Shown here: positions 54,117 through 63,864 of the stretch, piece by piece
How positions within the stretch are numbered: position 1 is the stretch's first letter
Layout of the letters: each line of letters opens with the position of its first letter
Source: Novosphingobium sp. PhB165
GTDB lineage: Bacteria > Pseudomonadota > Alphaproteobacteria > Sphingomonadales > Sphingomonadaceae
Assembly: GCF_004341845.1 (NCBI RefSeq)
Contig: NZ_SLVB01000005.1
Span: forward strand, 186,001-250,000
DNA length: 64,000 nt
Direction: 5' to 3'
The notes under the pieces: model-generated
What the model saw: only the letters and a program-made list of their open reading frames with translations
Told to the model about the DNA's origin: nothing
Database searches by the model: none
Position numbers and translations under genes: made by a program

Positions 54117-54187
54117 CGAGGTTGGGCCCGCTTGGGCAGGCCGGGTATCGGGCCCCGATGGAGGCGGGGCCCAAACCGTGATCGGTG

Positions 54188-56863
54188 TCAGTACTTGAAG
54201 GTGACGTCCGCGAGGTAGCTGCGGCCGTACTTCTCGTAACGGGCGATCTGGTCGGGGTCGTTGTTCCAGTAGAACCGCGCCGCCTGGTTGGTCAGGTTGT
54301 TGGCCTGGAGGCGGACCGAGATGCTCTTGTTGATCGCATAGGAGATGCTCGCGCCCAGCGTCGTCTCGGATTCGAGGCGGGTCAGCTGCGAGGAATCCCA
54401 GCCGTAGATCACGGTGTACGGGCTGTGATGCTTGAGCGCCACGCGGGCATCGATGCCGTGCGCCGAGTACCAGAGATCGACCTCGCTGGTGAACTTGGTC
54501 AGGCCGACGCCGGGGAACGGATTGCTGGCGGGTGCCAGTTCCTTGATGTTCGAATCGACGTAGCTGGCGTTGGCGTAGATGCCGAAGTTGTTGAGCCCGA
54601 TGAAGTAGAACGGGGTCTGGATCGTGCCTTCGATGCCGGCGATGTGGCCGCCCTTGCCGTTGGCCGGCGCGGTGATCTGGTAGCTGTTGCCGCCGATGAT
54701 CTGCTGCGTCTGGGTGTAGCCGATGTTGCTCGACACATCCTTGTAGTAGCCCGCCAGCGCGAAGAGCGAATCCTTGTGGAAGTACCACTCAAGCGAGAGG
54801 TCCGCCTGGTTCGCCATGAATGGCTTGAGCTGCGGATTACCGCCCGAGCCGGTGTTGGTCGGCGGGAAGTAGCTCAGCGCGAGGTTGGCGCGCAGCTCGT
54901 CAAGCGGCGGACGCGACATCACGCGGGCAATGCCGGCGCGCAGCTTGAGCGTGTCGGTCAGGTCGAAGTTGAGGTTGAGGCTCGGCAGCGCGCGGAAGTA
55001 GGTGTTGTTCTCGCGGATCGGCGCGGTCGTGGTGACGTTCTCCTGGAGAGCATCGTCCCACGAGGTGACGGATGAGATCGCGTCCGAATGGGTCGAGACG
55101 TTGACGAAGCGCACGCCGAGGTTGCCGGTGAAGAACGAACCCTTGAAGTCCGTCATCACGTAGCCTTCGAAGTTGTCTTCCTTCACGCGCCAGTACTGGG
55201 ACTGGTCCTCAACCGGATCGGCGAGCGTGAGATATGCGGCCGCCAGATCCTTGTAGTTGCCCCAGATGAGGTTGGGCACGTTGAAGGTGCCGACCGAGAA
55301 CTCGGTGAGCTGCGCGGGATCGATCGAGAGATCGCCGCCGGTGTTGGTCGAAACCGCAGCCGTCGAGGCGTGGTAGCTCTTTACGCGGTTCGAATAGCGC
55401 ATGCCCACGCCGAAGCCGGTGAAGAAGCCGTTGTCGAGGTGGCGATAGGCGTCGAACTGCGCGGCGCCGAGGTCGTCCTGAAGGCGCTGCGGGCCGTCGA
55501 ACTGGCCGGCGAAGTAGCTCGGCACCGTCTGGTTGGTGACGTCGCCCGGGTTATTGCTGACGGAGACCGTCGGTACCACGTTGCGGCCCGTCGAGAACGT
55601 CGTCGTGTCGGGGTAGGACTCGGTGTAAATCGCGCCCCAGGTGTTGTCACGGCGTGCACGCGAATAGGACGCGTCGAACTTCGCGGTCCAGTCGCCATCG
55701 TCGTACTTGGCGTTGAAGCCGGTGACGAAGAGGTTCTTGTCCTCGGTGTACTTGGCGATCGCGTTGGTGACCGACGAGAAGTTGTTCAGCGTCGCGCCGG
55801 TGATCGTGTTGCCGGACAGCGTGTAGTTGCCGTCCTGATAGATATCGTCCGGGCCGCCGATGGTGCCGCCCCAGTCGCCCCAGCCGTTCGAATTGCCGTA
55901 CCACTGCTGAGCCTGGTTCTCGTCGATCTTCACCTTGGAATAGAGGACATCGAGGTTGATGTCCCACTCGGTGGTCGGCTTCCACTGCAACGCGCCGGTG
56001 GTCGACCAGCGGGTTTCCTTGAGGCCGTTGACCTCGGTCTGCGCGCCCCAGGGAGCGTTGATCGGCTCGCCATTGAGGGTCGGCGGGCTGCCGGTGTCGA
56101 CCGTGTTGTAGCCCCAGCCCTGGAACGAGTTGAAGCCGTTCTTCTGGCGCTGGAAGGTGCCGCCGACGACCACGGCGAGGTTGTCGGTCAGGCGGCCGAC
56201 ATACTGCGCGCTGCCGCGCGAGCCCCAGCCCGAATAGTCCGGAATGTCCTTGCCGCCGTCGTTGTAGAGCGCGCCGGCGCGTACGGTGAGCGCGGGCCCC
56301 GAATAGTCGAGCGGGCGCACGGTGCGGATGTCGATCGTGGCGGCGACGCCGCCGGCGATCAGGTCAGCCTGCTGCGACTTGTAGACGGTCACACCCGAGA
56401 CGATTTCGGACGGATAGATTTCCCAGCGGACGTTGCGATCGGGCTCGGACGAGGCAACCTCGCGGCCGTTGATGAGGCCGAGCACGAGGCGCGGACCAAG
56501 GCCGCGCACGGCTGCCTGGCTGGCATTGCCGCGATCGCGCGTGGCCGTCACGCCCGGCAGGCGGGCCAGCGAATCCGCGATGGTAACGTCGGGCAGGACG
56601 CCGATGTCCTTCGCGCTGATCGTTTCGGTGACGACGGTGGCGTTGCGCTTGGCGTTGATGGCGTCGCGCAGCGAAGCGCGCAGGCCGGTGACGACGATGG
56701 CGTCGCTGCTCGAGTCCTGGCCCGAATTCTGGTCAGCTGCCGCGTCGGCCGCCCCGGAATTGGTCGACTGCGCAAGGGCAGGCTCGATGAAAGTGGTTTG
56801 GGCAAAAAGCGCGATGGCGAGCGCGCTGGACGCACGCAAGGCGTTGCGAAGATGCAGGTACAC
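54188..56863 (-). CDS. TonB-dependent receptor, galactan-linked candidate
   Basis: 891 aa. A signal peptide follows the start (NALRASSALAIALFAQTTFIEPALA). Next come a TonB box-like SSDAIVVTGLRASLRDAI, and a Caulobacter-type plug with AKDIGVLPDVTIADSLARLPGVT, VRGLGPRLVLGLINGR and VTVYKSQQADLIAGGVAATIDI. The barrel ends SYLADVTFKY. GTG 56863 has GGGAGGG just upstream; the frame is open to 56929 but those codons would contain the A+T-rich operator. The receptor probably imports galactan fragments, from the shared motif with GH2 and GntR. Confidence 0.9.
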   Translation of the reverse strand: MYLHLRNALRASSALAIALFAQTTFIEPALAQSTNSGAADAAADQNSGQDSSSDAIVVTGLRASLRDAINAKRNATVVTETISAKDIGVLPDVTIADSLARLPGVTATRDRGNASQAAVRGLGPRLVLGLINGREVASSEPDRNVRWEIYPSEIVSGVTVYKSQQADLIAGGVAATIDIRTVRPLDYSGPALTVRAGALYNDGGKDIPDYSGWGSRGSAQYVGRLTDNLAVVVGGTFQRQKNGFNSFQGWGYNTVDTGSPPTLNGEPINAPWGAQTEVNGLKETRWSTTGALQWKPTTEWDINLDVLYSKVKIDENQAQQWYGNSNGWGDWGGTIGGPDDIYQDGNYTLSGNTITGATLNNFSSVTNAIAKYTEDKNLFVTGFNAKYDDGDWTAKFDASYSRARRDNTWGAIYTESYPDTTTFSTGRNVVPTVSVSNNPGDVTNQTVPSYFAGQFDGPQRLQDDLGAAQFDAYRHLDNGFFTGFGVGMRYSNRVKSYHASTAAVSTNTGGDLSIDPAQLTEFSVGTFNVPNLIWGNYKDLAAAYLTLADPVEDQSQYWRVKEDNFEGYVMTDFKGSFFTGNLGVRFVNVSTHSDAISSVTSWDDALQENVTTTAPIRENNTYFRALPSLNLNFDLTDTLKLRAGIARVMSRPPLDELRANLALSYFPPTNTGSGGNPQLKPFMANQADLSLEWYFHKDSLFALAGYYKDVSSNIGYTQTQQIIGGNSYQITAPANGKGGHIAGIEGTIQTPFYFIGLNNFGIYANASYVDSNIKELAPASNPFPGVGLTKFTSEVDLWYSAHGIDARVALKHHSPYTVIYGWDSSQLTRLESETTLGASISYAINKSISVRLQANNLTNQAARFYWNNDPDQIARYEKYGRSYLADVTFKY

Positions 56864-56889
56864 GTATCCCTCCCGATAGACTGCTGTCT

Positions 56890-56903
56890 TATTTATAAGA
56901 TAA
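56890..56903. promoter_or_regulatory. Candidate operator C of the galactan regulon
   Basis: TATTTATAAGATAA matches 12 of 14 bases of the motif at 46987-47000 (TATTTATATGATTA). It lies 27-40 bp upstream of the GTG start at 56863, within an A+T-rich patch. A short palindrome TCTTA-N4-TAAGA overlaps it. Confidence 0.5.
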
Positions 56904-57185
56904 TTATATTTGTCGGACATGAAAGTCAACGGGGCCGGGCATTGTGGCTTTTTGGTGTAGCGTTAAATCGATATTTTACAGATATTTATGATGGATAGCG
57001 TGGCCTGAGGGGCGGTTGCGATACCGCTATCACTCCGAGAATGACGATTCGCGATTTAACACCGCTTCGCGCGGGCGTGAGCGCCCCTCGACAGCCAGGC
57101 GCTCCTTGGTCTGGCAAGTTGCATCAACGCCGGATACCCTGCCGGTCAGGAGGCATTCGGCACCCATGACGGGGCGAAATGAATA

Positions 57186-57214
57186 GGGCGCAGGGATGGA
57201 TGATCCCTGCGCCC
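57186..57214 (-). terminator. Hairpin, likely terminator of the efflux operon
   Basis: A perfect 12-bp stem (57186-57197 and 57203-57214) with a 5-nt loop, 107 bp after the outer-membrane factor stop. The minus-strand exit is only moderately T-rich. Confidence 0.5.
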
Positions 57215-57320
57215 CAATGGTATTCGCGCGGCCCGAACCAGCATAGGGCGGGTCCACGCGGGATCTGTCAGGTCGAACGAAGCCCGGCGGAACAGGGTGA
57301 TCCGGACCTGAGCTACAGAG

Positions 57321-58781
57321 CTATTGCTCCGGCTGCTCGCCCGCTGGCTTTTGCGCAATTTCCTCCTGCCCGCCGCCCAGCGCGGCGTAGAGGCTGACGG
57401 CGTTCTGCAATTCGGTGGCGCGCAGCTGGATCAGTGTCTGGTTGGCCGAAAACAGGCTGCGCTCGGCATCCAGCACTTCGAGGTAGATCGAGATGCCGTT
57501 GTCGTAACGCAGGCGAGCTGCATGGGCGAGGCGTTGCTGGGCCTCTACCGTACGCTGCTGGATCTCGATCTGCTCGGCATAGTGCTGGCGAGCCACGAGC
57601 CCGTCGGAGACTTCGCGGAAGGCGGTCTGCACCGTCTTCTGGTAGGCGGCGGTAAGCTCTTTCGCCTGCGCTTTGCTGAGCTTGAGTTCCGCCTCGCGCT
57701 TGCCCCAGTTGAAGATCGGCAGATCTACCGATCCGCCGTAGTTCCAGCTCTGGTTCGCACCCGTAAACAAGTTCGACAGTCCGGTGGAGGCGAAGCCGAA
57801 GGCGGCGGTGAGCGAGATCGTCGGGAAGAATGCCGCCCGCGCCGCGCCGATATTGGCATTGGCCCCGCGCAAGTTGTGCTCGGCCTGTTGCACGTCCGGC
57901 CGGTTGATCAGCAGGTCCGAGGGCAGGCCCGGTGCGATCGGCAGGAGCTGGTCAGACAGACCAAGACCGCTGGGCAACGTCGTGGTGACCGGGCCGCCGA
58001 CCAGCACGTCCAGCAGGTTGCGTGCCTGCTCGGTCGTGCGCTGGAGGTCGGCCAGTTCGCTTTCGGCCTGCGTCTGGAGCAGCACCGCCTGATCGTAATC
58101 GACCGTGGAGGTGACGCCCGCATCCAGCCGCAGCTTGGCGATGCGCACGCCTTCGCGCCGCACGTCGATGCTGCGGCGAGCGAGTTCGATGCGGTCTTCG
58201 CCGCTGCGGATGTCGAAGTAGGTGGCGGCGACTTGCGCGATCAGCGAGATGCGGAAGGCGCGCGCACCCTCGACCGAGGCCAACCACGACTGGCGCTGCG
58301 CTTCGCTGAGATTGCGCACCCGGCCCCAGAGATCCAGCTCGAACGAGGTCACGCCGACTTTGGCGTTGAATTCCGAGTAGTTGATCCCGTTGGGCAAGTC
58401 CGTTCCGCCGGCTTGCCCGGTCGCGCCCAAAATCGACATCGGCGTGCGCTGGCGGGTGCCGGTGCCGTTGACGCCGACTGCGGGAAGGCGGTCGGCAGCC
58501 TGGATGCGGTACTGCGCCCGCGCCTGATCGATGCGGGCGTAGGACTGCGCGAGGTCGCGGTTGCGTTCGAGGGCGGTGGCGATCAGCGTCTGGAGACGCG
58601 GATCGCGGAAGAACTCGCGCCAGCCGAGCTCGGTGGCGAGAGGCGTGAGTTCTTCGCGCGAAGGGGCATTGGGGAAGGCATCCGAAACCGGCGCGACCGG
58701 CTGGCGATACTGCGGGGCGAAATTGCACCCCGACAGGACCGTGGCCAAAGCTGCGGAGATGAGGAGGGCGTGCTTACGCAT
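57321..58781 (-). CDS. Outer-membrane efflux lipoprotein (OprM/NodT family)
   Basis: 486 aa. A lipoprotein signal ends in ALATVLSGC, then NFAPQYRQP, the standard start of the OprM group. Two OEP repeats with coiled-coil hairpins follow (QRQSWLASVEGARAFRISLIAQVAATYFDI... in the first). It forms the TolC-like exit duct. ATG 58781 has GGGAGG seven bases upstream and overlaps the pump stop by eight bases. Third gene of the efflux operon. Confidence 0.93.
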   Translation of the reverse strand: MRKHALLISAALATVLSGCNFAPQYRQPVAPVSDAFPNAPSREELTPLATELGWREFFRDPRLQTLIATALERNRDLAQSYARIDQARAQYRIQAADRLPAVGVNGTGTRQRTPMSILGATGQAGGTDLPNGINYSEFNAKVGVTSFELDLWGRVRNLSEAQRQSWLASVEGARAFRISLIAQVAATYFDIRSGEDRIELARRSIDVRREGVRIAKLRLDAGVTSTVDYDQAVLLQTQAESELADLQRTTEQARNLLDVLVGGPVTTTLPSGLGLSDQLLPIAPGLPSDLLINRPDVQQAEHNLRGANANIGAARAAFFPTISLTAAFGFASTGLSNLFTGANQSWNYGGSVDLPIFNWGKREAELKLSKAQAKELTAAYQKTVQTAFREVSDGLVARQHYAEQIEIQQRTVEAQQRLAHAARLRYDNGISIYLEVLDAERSLFSANQTLIQLRATELQNAVSLYAALGGGQEEIAQKPAGEQPEQ

Positions 58782-61700
58782 GTTCGCCTCCCTCGCGCTC
58801 GCGCTGTTCAAGCCAGATGGCATCTTCCCCTTCGGGGTCGCGGCGCTTGCTGAGGTGCTTGCGCGCGAAGTTGTAGAACACCGGCGTGAAGAACACGCCG
58901 AGCAGGGTGGCCGCGATCATGCCGCCCATGACGCCGGTGCCGACAGCCTGACGGCTGGCCGCGCCCGCGCCGCTTGCGATCACCAGCGGCACCATGCCGA
59001 GGATGAAGGCAAGGCTGGTCATCAGGATCGGCCGCAGGCGTTGCCGGGCCGCTTCCACGGTGGCGTCGTCGGGGGAACTGCCTGCATCCTCGTCCTCGAT
59101 CGCGAATTCGACGATCAGGATCGCGTTCTTCGCGGCAAGGCCGATGATCGTGATGAGGCCGATGTTGAAGTAGACGTCGGCGGATAGCCCTCGCAGCAGC
59201 GTGAAGGCCACGGCGCCGAGGATACCGAACGGCACCACCATCAGCACCGAGATCGGGATCCCCCACGAGTTGTAGAGCGCCGCCAGCAGCAGGAACACGA
59301 CGATCACGGAGAGGCCCAGCAGCGCGCCGACTTGTCCGCCGGCCTGCTTTTCCTCGAAAGCGGTGCCGGTCCATTCGAAGCTGAAATTGCCCGAAAGGTG
59401 ACGGTTCGCGATCTCTTCCATGATCTCCAGCGCCTTGCCCGAGGACTGGCCAGGGGCGGCCGTGCCCGAGATCGTCAGCGAGGGGTAGCCGTTGTAGCGT
59501 TCCACTTGGATCGGACCGGATTCCCACTGCGCGCGGGCGAAGGCGCTGAACGGGACCATTTGCCCGTTACTGCCGCGCACTTGCAACGCCATGATGTCGT
59601 CAGGCGTCATGCGGGCATTGGCATCGGCCTGAAGGTAGACGCGCAGGGTGTTGCCGTCGCGGGTGAAGTCGTTGGCGTAGTAGGAGCCGAAGCTGATCGC
59701 CAGCGTCTGGTTCACGTCGTTGATCGACAGGCCCATGGCGCGCGCCTTGACCCGGTCGATGTCCACGTAAAGCTCAGGCGCATCGCCCTGTCCGTCAGGA
59801 CGAACTTGCGCGAGCACCGGGTTCTGTGAGGCTTCCGCGATGATCGCATCGCGCGCGGCGACAAGTCCTGCGCGGTCGGTGCCAGAGCGGTCCTCGATCT
59901 TCATCGAGAAGCCGGTGGCGTTGCCGAGTGCCTGAATCGCCGGCGGATTGAGGGCGAAGACCGTGGCGCCGGTGAGGCCGGAAACGAACTTCTGCGTCTT
60001 GCCGATCAGGGACGTGACCTTGTCGTCGGAGTGCTTACGGTCTTCCCACGGCTGGAGATCGACGAAGGACAGCGCCGCGCTCTGGCTCTGGCCGTAGAAG
60101 TTGAAGCCGATCAGCGAGACCACGCCGCGCACTTGTGGCTGCTTCTTGAGGAACGCCTCGGTCTGCTCCACCACGGCCTGCGTACGCTGCATGGTGGCGC
60201 CGACAGGGGCGTCGAAGTTGATCATGAAGTAGCCCTGATCCTCGTCGGGCAGGAAGCCGCCGGGCAGGCGCGTGAACAGCAGCCCGGTCATGACCGCCAT
60301 CACCGCGAAGACCGCCAGCCAGCGGACCGGCGCGCGCATCATGCCGTCGACTTGATGGGTGTACTTGTCGGTCGCGCGGCCGAAGCGTTCGTTGAACCAG
60401 CGGAAGAAGCGCGGCAGCACTCCGCGCCAGCCCGCCGGGGGCTCGGCCTTGTGCTCCGCGTCCGGGTGATGCTTGAGGAGGGTGGCGCAAAGCGCGGGCG
60501 TAAAGGTGAGCGCCAGCAGCGCCGAACAGAAGATCGAGACGGCCAGCGTGACCGAGAACTGGCGATAGATGCCGCCGGTTGAGCCGGGGAAGAAGGCCAT
60601 CGGGATGAACACCGCGATCAGCACCAGCGTGATGCCGATGATCGCGCCGCGAATCTGGCCCATTGCCTTGATCGTGGCGAGGCGGGGCGGGAGGTTCTCC
60701 TCGGTCATGATGCGCTCGACATTCTCGACCACCACGATGGCGTCATCGACGAGGATGCCGATCGCCACCACCATGGCGAATAGCGATAGCGTGTTGATGG
60801 AGAATCCGAACAGCAGCAGGCCAAGACAGGCGCCGAGCAGCGCGATCGGCACCACCACGGCCGGAATGATCGTCGCCCGCCAGGATTGCAGGAACAGGTA
60901 CATCACCAGGAACACCAGCACCATGGCTTCGACCAGGGTGTGGATCACCGATTCGATCGAGGCATTGATGAACGGCGTCGAATCGAACGCGACGTGCCAT
61001 TCCATGCCCGGCGGGAAGTTCTCCTGAAGCTGCGCCATGCGTGCGCGCACCGCCGTGGCGGTCGCCACGGCATTGGCGCCCGAGGCGAGCTGTACGCCCA
61101 TGCCGGCGATTTCCTTGCCGTTGAGGCGGGCCTTGAACGTGTAGTTCTCGGCGCCCAGCTCGACACGGGCAACGTCGCCCAGCCGCACGGTCGAGCCGTC
61201 CTGGTTCGACTTGACGATGATTTCCTGGAACTGTGCCGGTGTCGAGAAGCGGCCGCGCGTCACGATCTTGGCGGTGAACTCGGTCTCCTGCGTGACCGGC
61301 TGCTCGCCGATGCCGCCGCCTGCGACCTGGCTGTTCTGCTCCTGCACGGCGCTCAGAACTTCGCCGGGGGTCAGCGAAAAGGACGTGAGCTTGACCGGAT
61401 CGAGCCAGATCCGCATCGCATATTGCGATCCGAACAGTTGCACGTCGCCCACGCCCGGCACGCGCCGGATCTCGTTGACGATGTTGTTGTTCGTGTAGTT
61501 GCCGATCTCCAGCGGGGTCAGCGAATTGTCGTCCGACGAGACGCCCAGCACCATCAGGAAGCCCGATGTGTTGTCGGTCACCTGAATGCCCAGTGCGCGC
61601 ACTTCAGCCGGAAGGCGGGATTCCGCGCGGTTGAGGCGGTCCTGCACTTCGACGCGGGCAGCGTTTAGATCGGTGCCCGACTTGAAGGTGAGGGTGATCT

Positions 61701-61965
61701 GCCCGGTGCCGTTCGAACGGCTGGCCGAGCTCATGTAGAGGAAGCCGTCGATGCCGTTCATCTCACGCTCGATCACCGAAGTGACGTTCTTGTCGAGCGT
61801 TTCGGAATCGGCGCCGGTGTACGTGTAGGACAGGTTAAGCGCCGGCGGGGCAACCGAGGGATACTGTTCGATCGGCAGGTTGAGCAGCGCGATCAGGCCG
61901 CCCAGCGCGATGAATGCGGCGATGACCCAGCCGAAGACCGGCCGGTATACGAAGAAGCGGTTCAT
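58774..61965 (-). CDS. RND multidrug efflux pump, inner-membrane subunit (HAE1, AcrB/MexB type)
   Basis: 1063 aa. MNRFFVYRPVFGWVIAAFIAL is the HAE1 opening. The proton-relay aspartate pair is visible as VGILVDDAIVVVENVER near residues 403-418. The periplasmic porter domain includes DGSTVRLGDVARVELGAENY; the C-terminal half has twelve membrane segments in total with LIVEFAIE. It exports amphiphilic drugs, solvents or bile acids with its partners. Only 3 bp separate it from the adaptor gene, so one transcript is evident. Confidence 0.96.
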   Translation of the reverse strand: MNRFFVYRPVFGWVIAAFIALGGLIALLNLPIEQYPSVAPPALNLSYTYTGADSETLDKNVTSVIEREMNGIDGFLYMSSASRSNGTGQITLTFKSGTDLNAARVEVQDRLNRAESRLPAEVRALGIQVTDNTSGFLMVLGVSSDDNSLTPLEIGNYTNNNIVNEIRRVPGVGDVQLFGSQYAMRIWLDPVKLTSFSLTPGEVLSAVQEQNSQVAGGGIGEQPVTQETEFTAKIVTRGRFSTPAQFQEIIVKSNQDGSTVRLGDVARVELGAENYTFKARLNGKEIAGMGVQLASGANAVATATAVRARMAQLQENFPPGMEWHVAFDSTPFINASIESVIHTLVEAMVLVFLVMYLFLQSWRATIIPAVVVPIALLGACLGLLLFGFSINTLSLFAMVVAIGILVDDAIVVVENVERIMTEENLPPRLATIKAMGQIRGAIIGITLVLIAVFIPMAFFPGSTGGIYRQFSVTLAVSIFCSALLALTFTPALCATLLKHHPDAEHKAEPPAGWRGVLPRFFRWFNERFGRATDKYTHQVDGMMRAPVRWLAVFAVMAVMTGLLFTRLPGGFLPDEDQGYFMINFDAPVGATMQRTQAVVEQTEAFLKKQPQVRGVVSLIGFNFYGQSQSAALSFVDLQPWEDRKHSDDKVTSLIGKTQKFVSGLTGATVFALNPPAIQALGNATGFSMKIEDRSGTDRAGLVAARDAIIAEASQNPVLAQVRPDGQGDAPELYVDIDRVKARAMGLSINDVNQTLAISFGSYYANDFTRDGNTLRVYLQADANARMTPDDIMALQVRGSNGQMVPFSAFARAQWESGPIQVERYNGYPSLTISGTAAPGQSSGKALEIMEEIANRHLSGNFSFEWTGTAFEEKQAGGQVGALLGLSVIVVFLLLAALYNSWGIPISVLMVVPFGILGAVAFTLLRGLSADVYFNIGLITIIGLAAKNAILIVEFAIEDEDAGSSPDDATVEAARQRLRPILMTSLAFILGMVPLVIASGAGAASRQAVGTGVMGGMIAATLLGVFFTPVFYNFARKHLSKRRDPEGEDAIWLEQREREGGEHA

Positions 61966-61968
61966 GCC

Positions 61969-63180
61969 TCAGTGCCCCTGCTGGGGCTGCTGCGGGGCGG
62001 CCTTCTGCGCTTGTGCCGCGTCCACTGCCTTCTGGCCCGGGCGCAGTTTGGCCCAGCCGTCGACGATGATACGCTCGCCGGCCCTGAGGCCCGACATGAC
62101 GATCCATTCCTTGCCGAGCAGGGTGCCGAGCCGGATCGTCCGCGCCGTCACCGTGCCGTCCTTGCCCATGACCGAGACCTGGGCGTCGTCGCCCCTGAAC
62201 TGGATGGCGCGGGCAGGCACGAGAATGCCGCCTTCGAGTGTGCCGAGCTTGAGGCGGCCACGCACGAACTGGCCGGGGAACAGCAGACCCTGCGAATTAT
62301 TGACGAAAATGGCGCGCACGGTCTGGCTGCCGGTTTCGGGCGCAACCACCGGGCTGGTGAAGTTGAGGTGACCGACCGGGCCGTATTCCTGCCCGTTTTC
62401 CAGCACCAGCTTGACCTCGATCGTTTCGAGCGCGGGCAAGTTCAGCTCGCCGCTGCGCACTTTGGCGAGCAGGTCGAGGATCGAGGCATTTGAGGCGGAG
62501 AATACCGCATAGACCGGGCTGGTCTGGTCCACGCGCGTCATCAGCGTGCCCGAAGTGCCGCTGACAAGCGCGCCCTCGGTCACTTCGGCGGCGGAAACCC
62601 GGCCCGAGATCGGCGCATCGACCGTGGTGTAGCCCAATTGCAGCTTGGCCCGGTCCAGCGCGGCGCGGGCCTCGGCGACTTGCGCGGAAGCCTGGCGGAG
62701 ATCGGACTGTGCCTGATCGTATTCCTGCGCGGAAACGGCGCGTTCGTCGATCAGCGGGCCATAGCGCAGCACGATCGAGCGGGCGTTCTGCTCCGCCGCA
62801 ATCGAGCGCTGGAGCGAGGCAGAGGCGGACTTGACCTGCGCCTGGTAATCGCGCGGATCGATTTGAAACAGCGGCGTGCCGGCGTTGACGAAGGCGCCTT
62901 CGTCATAGAGGCGGCGCAGCACGATACCGTCGGTCCGCGCGCGCACTTCGGCAGAACGCACGGCTTCGATGCGGCCGGGCAGTTCGACGATATTGGGGAC
63001 GGGCTGAGCCCGGATCACCATCGATTCCACAGCAACCGGGGGCGCTTCGCCCTGCTTTTGTTCGCCACCGCACGCAGTGAGGACGAAGGCACTCAGGAGC
63101 GCAACGTGGCGCAGCCTGCTGATTTTGGAAGACAAATTTTCACCATGAGCTGGTTTCGGGAGGCTCTGAGCGGCGTCCAT
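61969..63180 (-). CDS. Periplasmic adaptor (membrane fusion protein) of the RND efflux system
   Basis: 403 aa. Lipoprotein signal RHVALLSAFVLTAC is followed by a barrel-sandwich, a coiled-coil hairpin (AEQNARSIVLRYGPLIDERAVSAQEYDQAQ) and HlyD-like domains (APISGRVSAAEVTEGALV). It joins the pump to the outer-membrane duct. ATG 63180 is used; ATG 63240 is in frame, and a TTG within NLSSKIS gives a shorter signal. It heads the operon and is divergent from the tetR-type gene with a 105-bp intergenic region. Confidence 0.92.
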   Translation of the reverse strand: MDAAQSLPKPAHGENLSSKISRLRHVALLSAFVLTACGGEQKQGEAPPVAVESMVIRAQPVPNIVELPGRIEAVRSAEVRARTDGIVLRRLYDEGAFVNAGTPLFQIDPRDYQAQVKSASASLQRSIAAEQNARSIVLRYGPLIDERAVSAQEYDQAQSDLRQASAQVAEARAALDRAKLQLGYTTVDAPISGRVSAAEVTEGALVSGTSGTLMTRVDQTSPVYAVFSASNASILDLLAKVRSGELNLPALETIEVKLVLENGQEYGPVGHLNFTSPVVAPETGSQTVRAIFVNNSQGLLFPGQFVRGRLKLGTLEGGILVPARAIQFRGDDAQVSVMGKDGTVTARTIRLGTLLGKEWIVMSGLRAGERIIVDGWAKLRPGQKAVDAAQAQKAAPQQPQQGH

Positions 63181-63285
63181 ATCGCAGTTGCGGTAAGCGG
63201 ACAAGGGGTGTCCGCTTGCGTTGCCAAATTGTGACGGCATGGTATGGGACCACCAGGGTGAGAATGGGCGTGGGGACGGAGAATC

Positions 63286-63864
63286 ATGCGCGCCGACGCG
63301 AGAAAACATCGACAGGATCTGATCGAGGCGGCCGCGCTCGTTTTTGCCGCGAAGGGCCCTACCGCGCCTTTGCAGGACGTTCTGGCGGTGGCTGGGTTGG
63401 GCCGAGGCACGCTCTACCGCCACTTCGCGGATCGCGAGGCGCTGATCATGGCGGTTATCGAATTCGAGGTGTTCCGCACTTTGGCCGAAGTGGAGACCCG
63501 CAAGGGTGATCCCGCGCTTTTCGAGGATTTCCTCGAAAGCCAGAGCCGGGCTTTCGCCGTCCACATGCCGGTCTTCATGAACTTCGACGAGGGGCGATTG
63601 GCGGCTTTCGTCGAATCGGTTGGCCCGACGTTCGATCGCATCATTGCCATGGTTCTGGAAACGGCCAAGGCTCTGGATCAGGTCCATTCGGACCTCGGTG
63701 TCGAGGATCTCAAGCTGGCTATCGAGATGCTCAGCATGGCGCGCGGTTCGAAAAGCGTGGTGCCGGAAGACGTCTCCTATGCGCGCGGTGCCGCGCTGCT
63801 GTTCGGAGGCATCCGGCCGCGCCCGACCGGCGAGGCGGCGAAGACCACCCCCAGCATTCAGTAA
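63286..63864 (+). CDS. TetR-family repressor
   Basis: 192 aa. An N-terminal TetR HTH (IEAAALVFAAKGPTAPLQDVLAVAGLGRGTLYRHFADREAL) is followed by a helical ligand domain. GGAG lies about five bases before ATG 63286. The divergent placement to the adaptor-pump-channel operon is the classic AcrR arrangement, so it probably represses that operon and itself. No clear palindrome was recognised in the short interval. Confidence 0.9.
   Translation: MRADARKHRQDLIEAAALVFAAKGPTAPLQDVLAVAGLGRGTLYRHFADREALIMAVIEFEVFRTLAEVETRKGDPALFEDFLESQSRAFAVHMPVFMNFDEGRLAAFVESVGPTFDRIIAMVLETAKALDQVHSDLGVEDLKLAIEMLSMARGSKSVVPEDVSYARGAALLFGGIRPRPTGEAAKTTPSIQ

Larger units (their letters stand above)
56864..57320. other. 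Gene-free 457-bp region with operator and terminator
   Basis: Holds the operator-like site upstream of the receptor (56890-56903) in an A+T-rich patch, and the hairpin at 57186-57214 that ends the efflux operon. The middle (57000-57180) shows nothing recognisable. Confidence 0.5.

Noticed and set aside
55088..56998. Plus-strand frame of over 600 codons across the TonB receptor
   Set aside because: Valine/Arg/Gly-rich shadow of the receptor gene, no ribosome binding site and no domain.
56864..57320. Short frames on both strands (e.g. near 57030-57260)
   Set aside because: No ribosome binding site and they cross the hairpin at 57186-57214.
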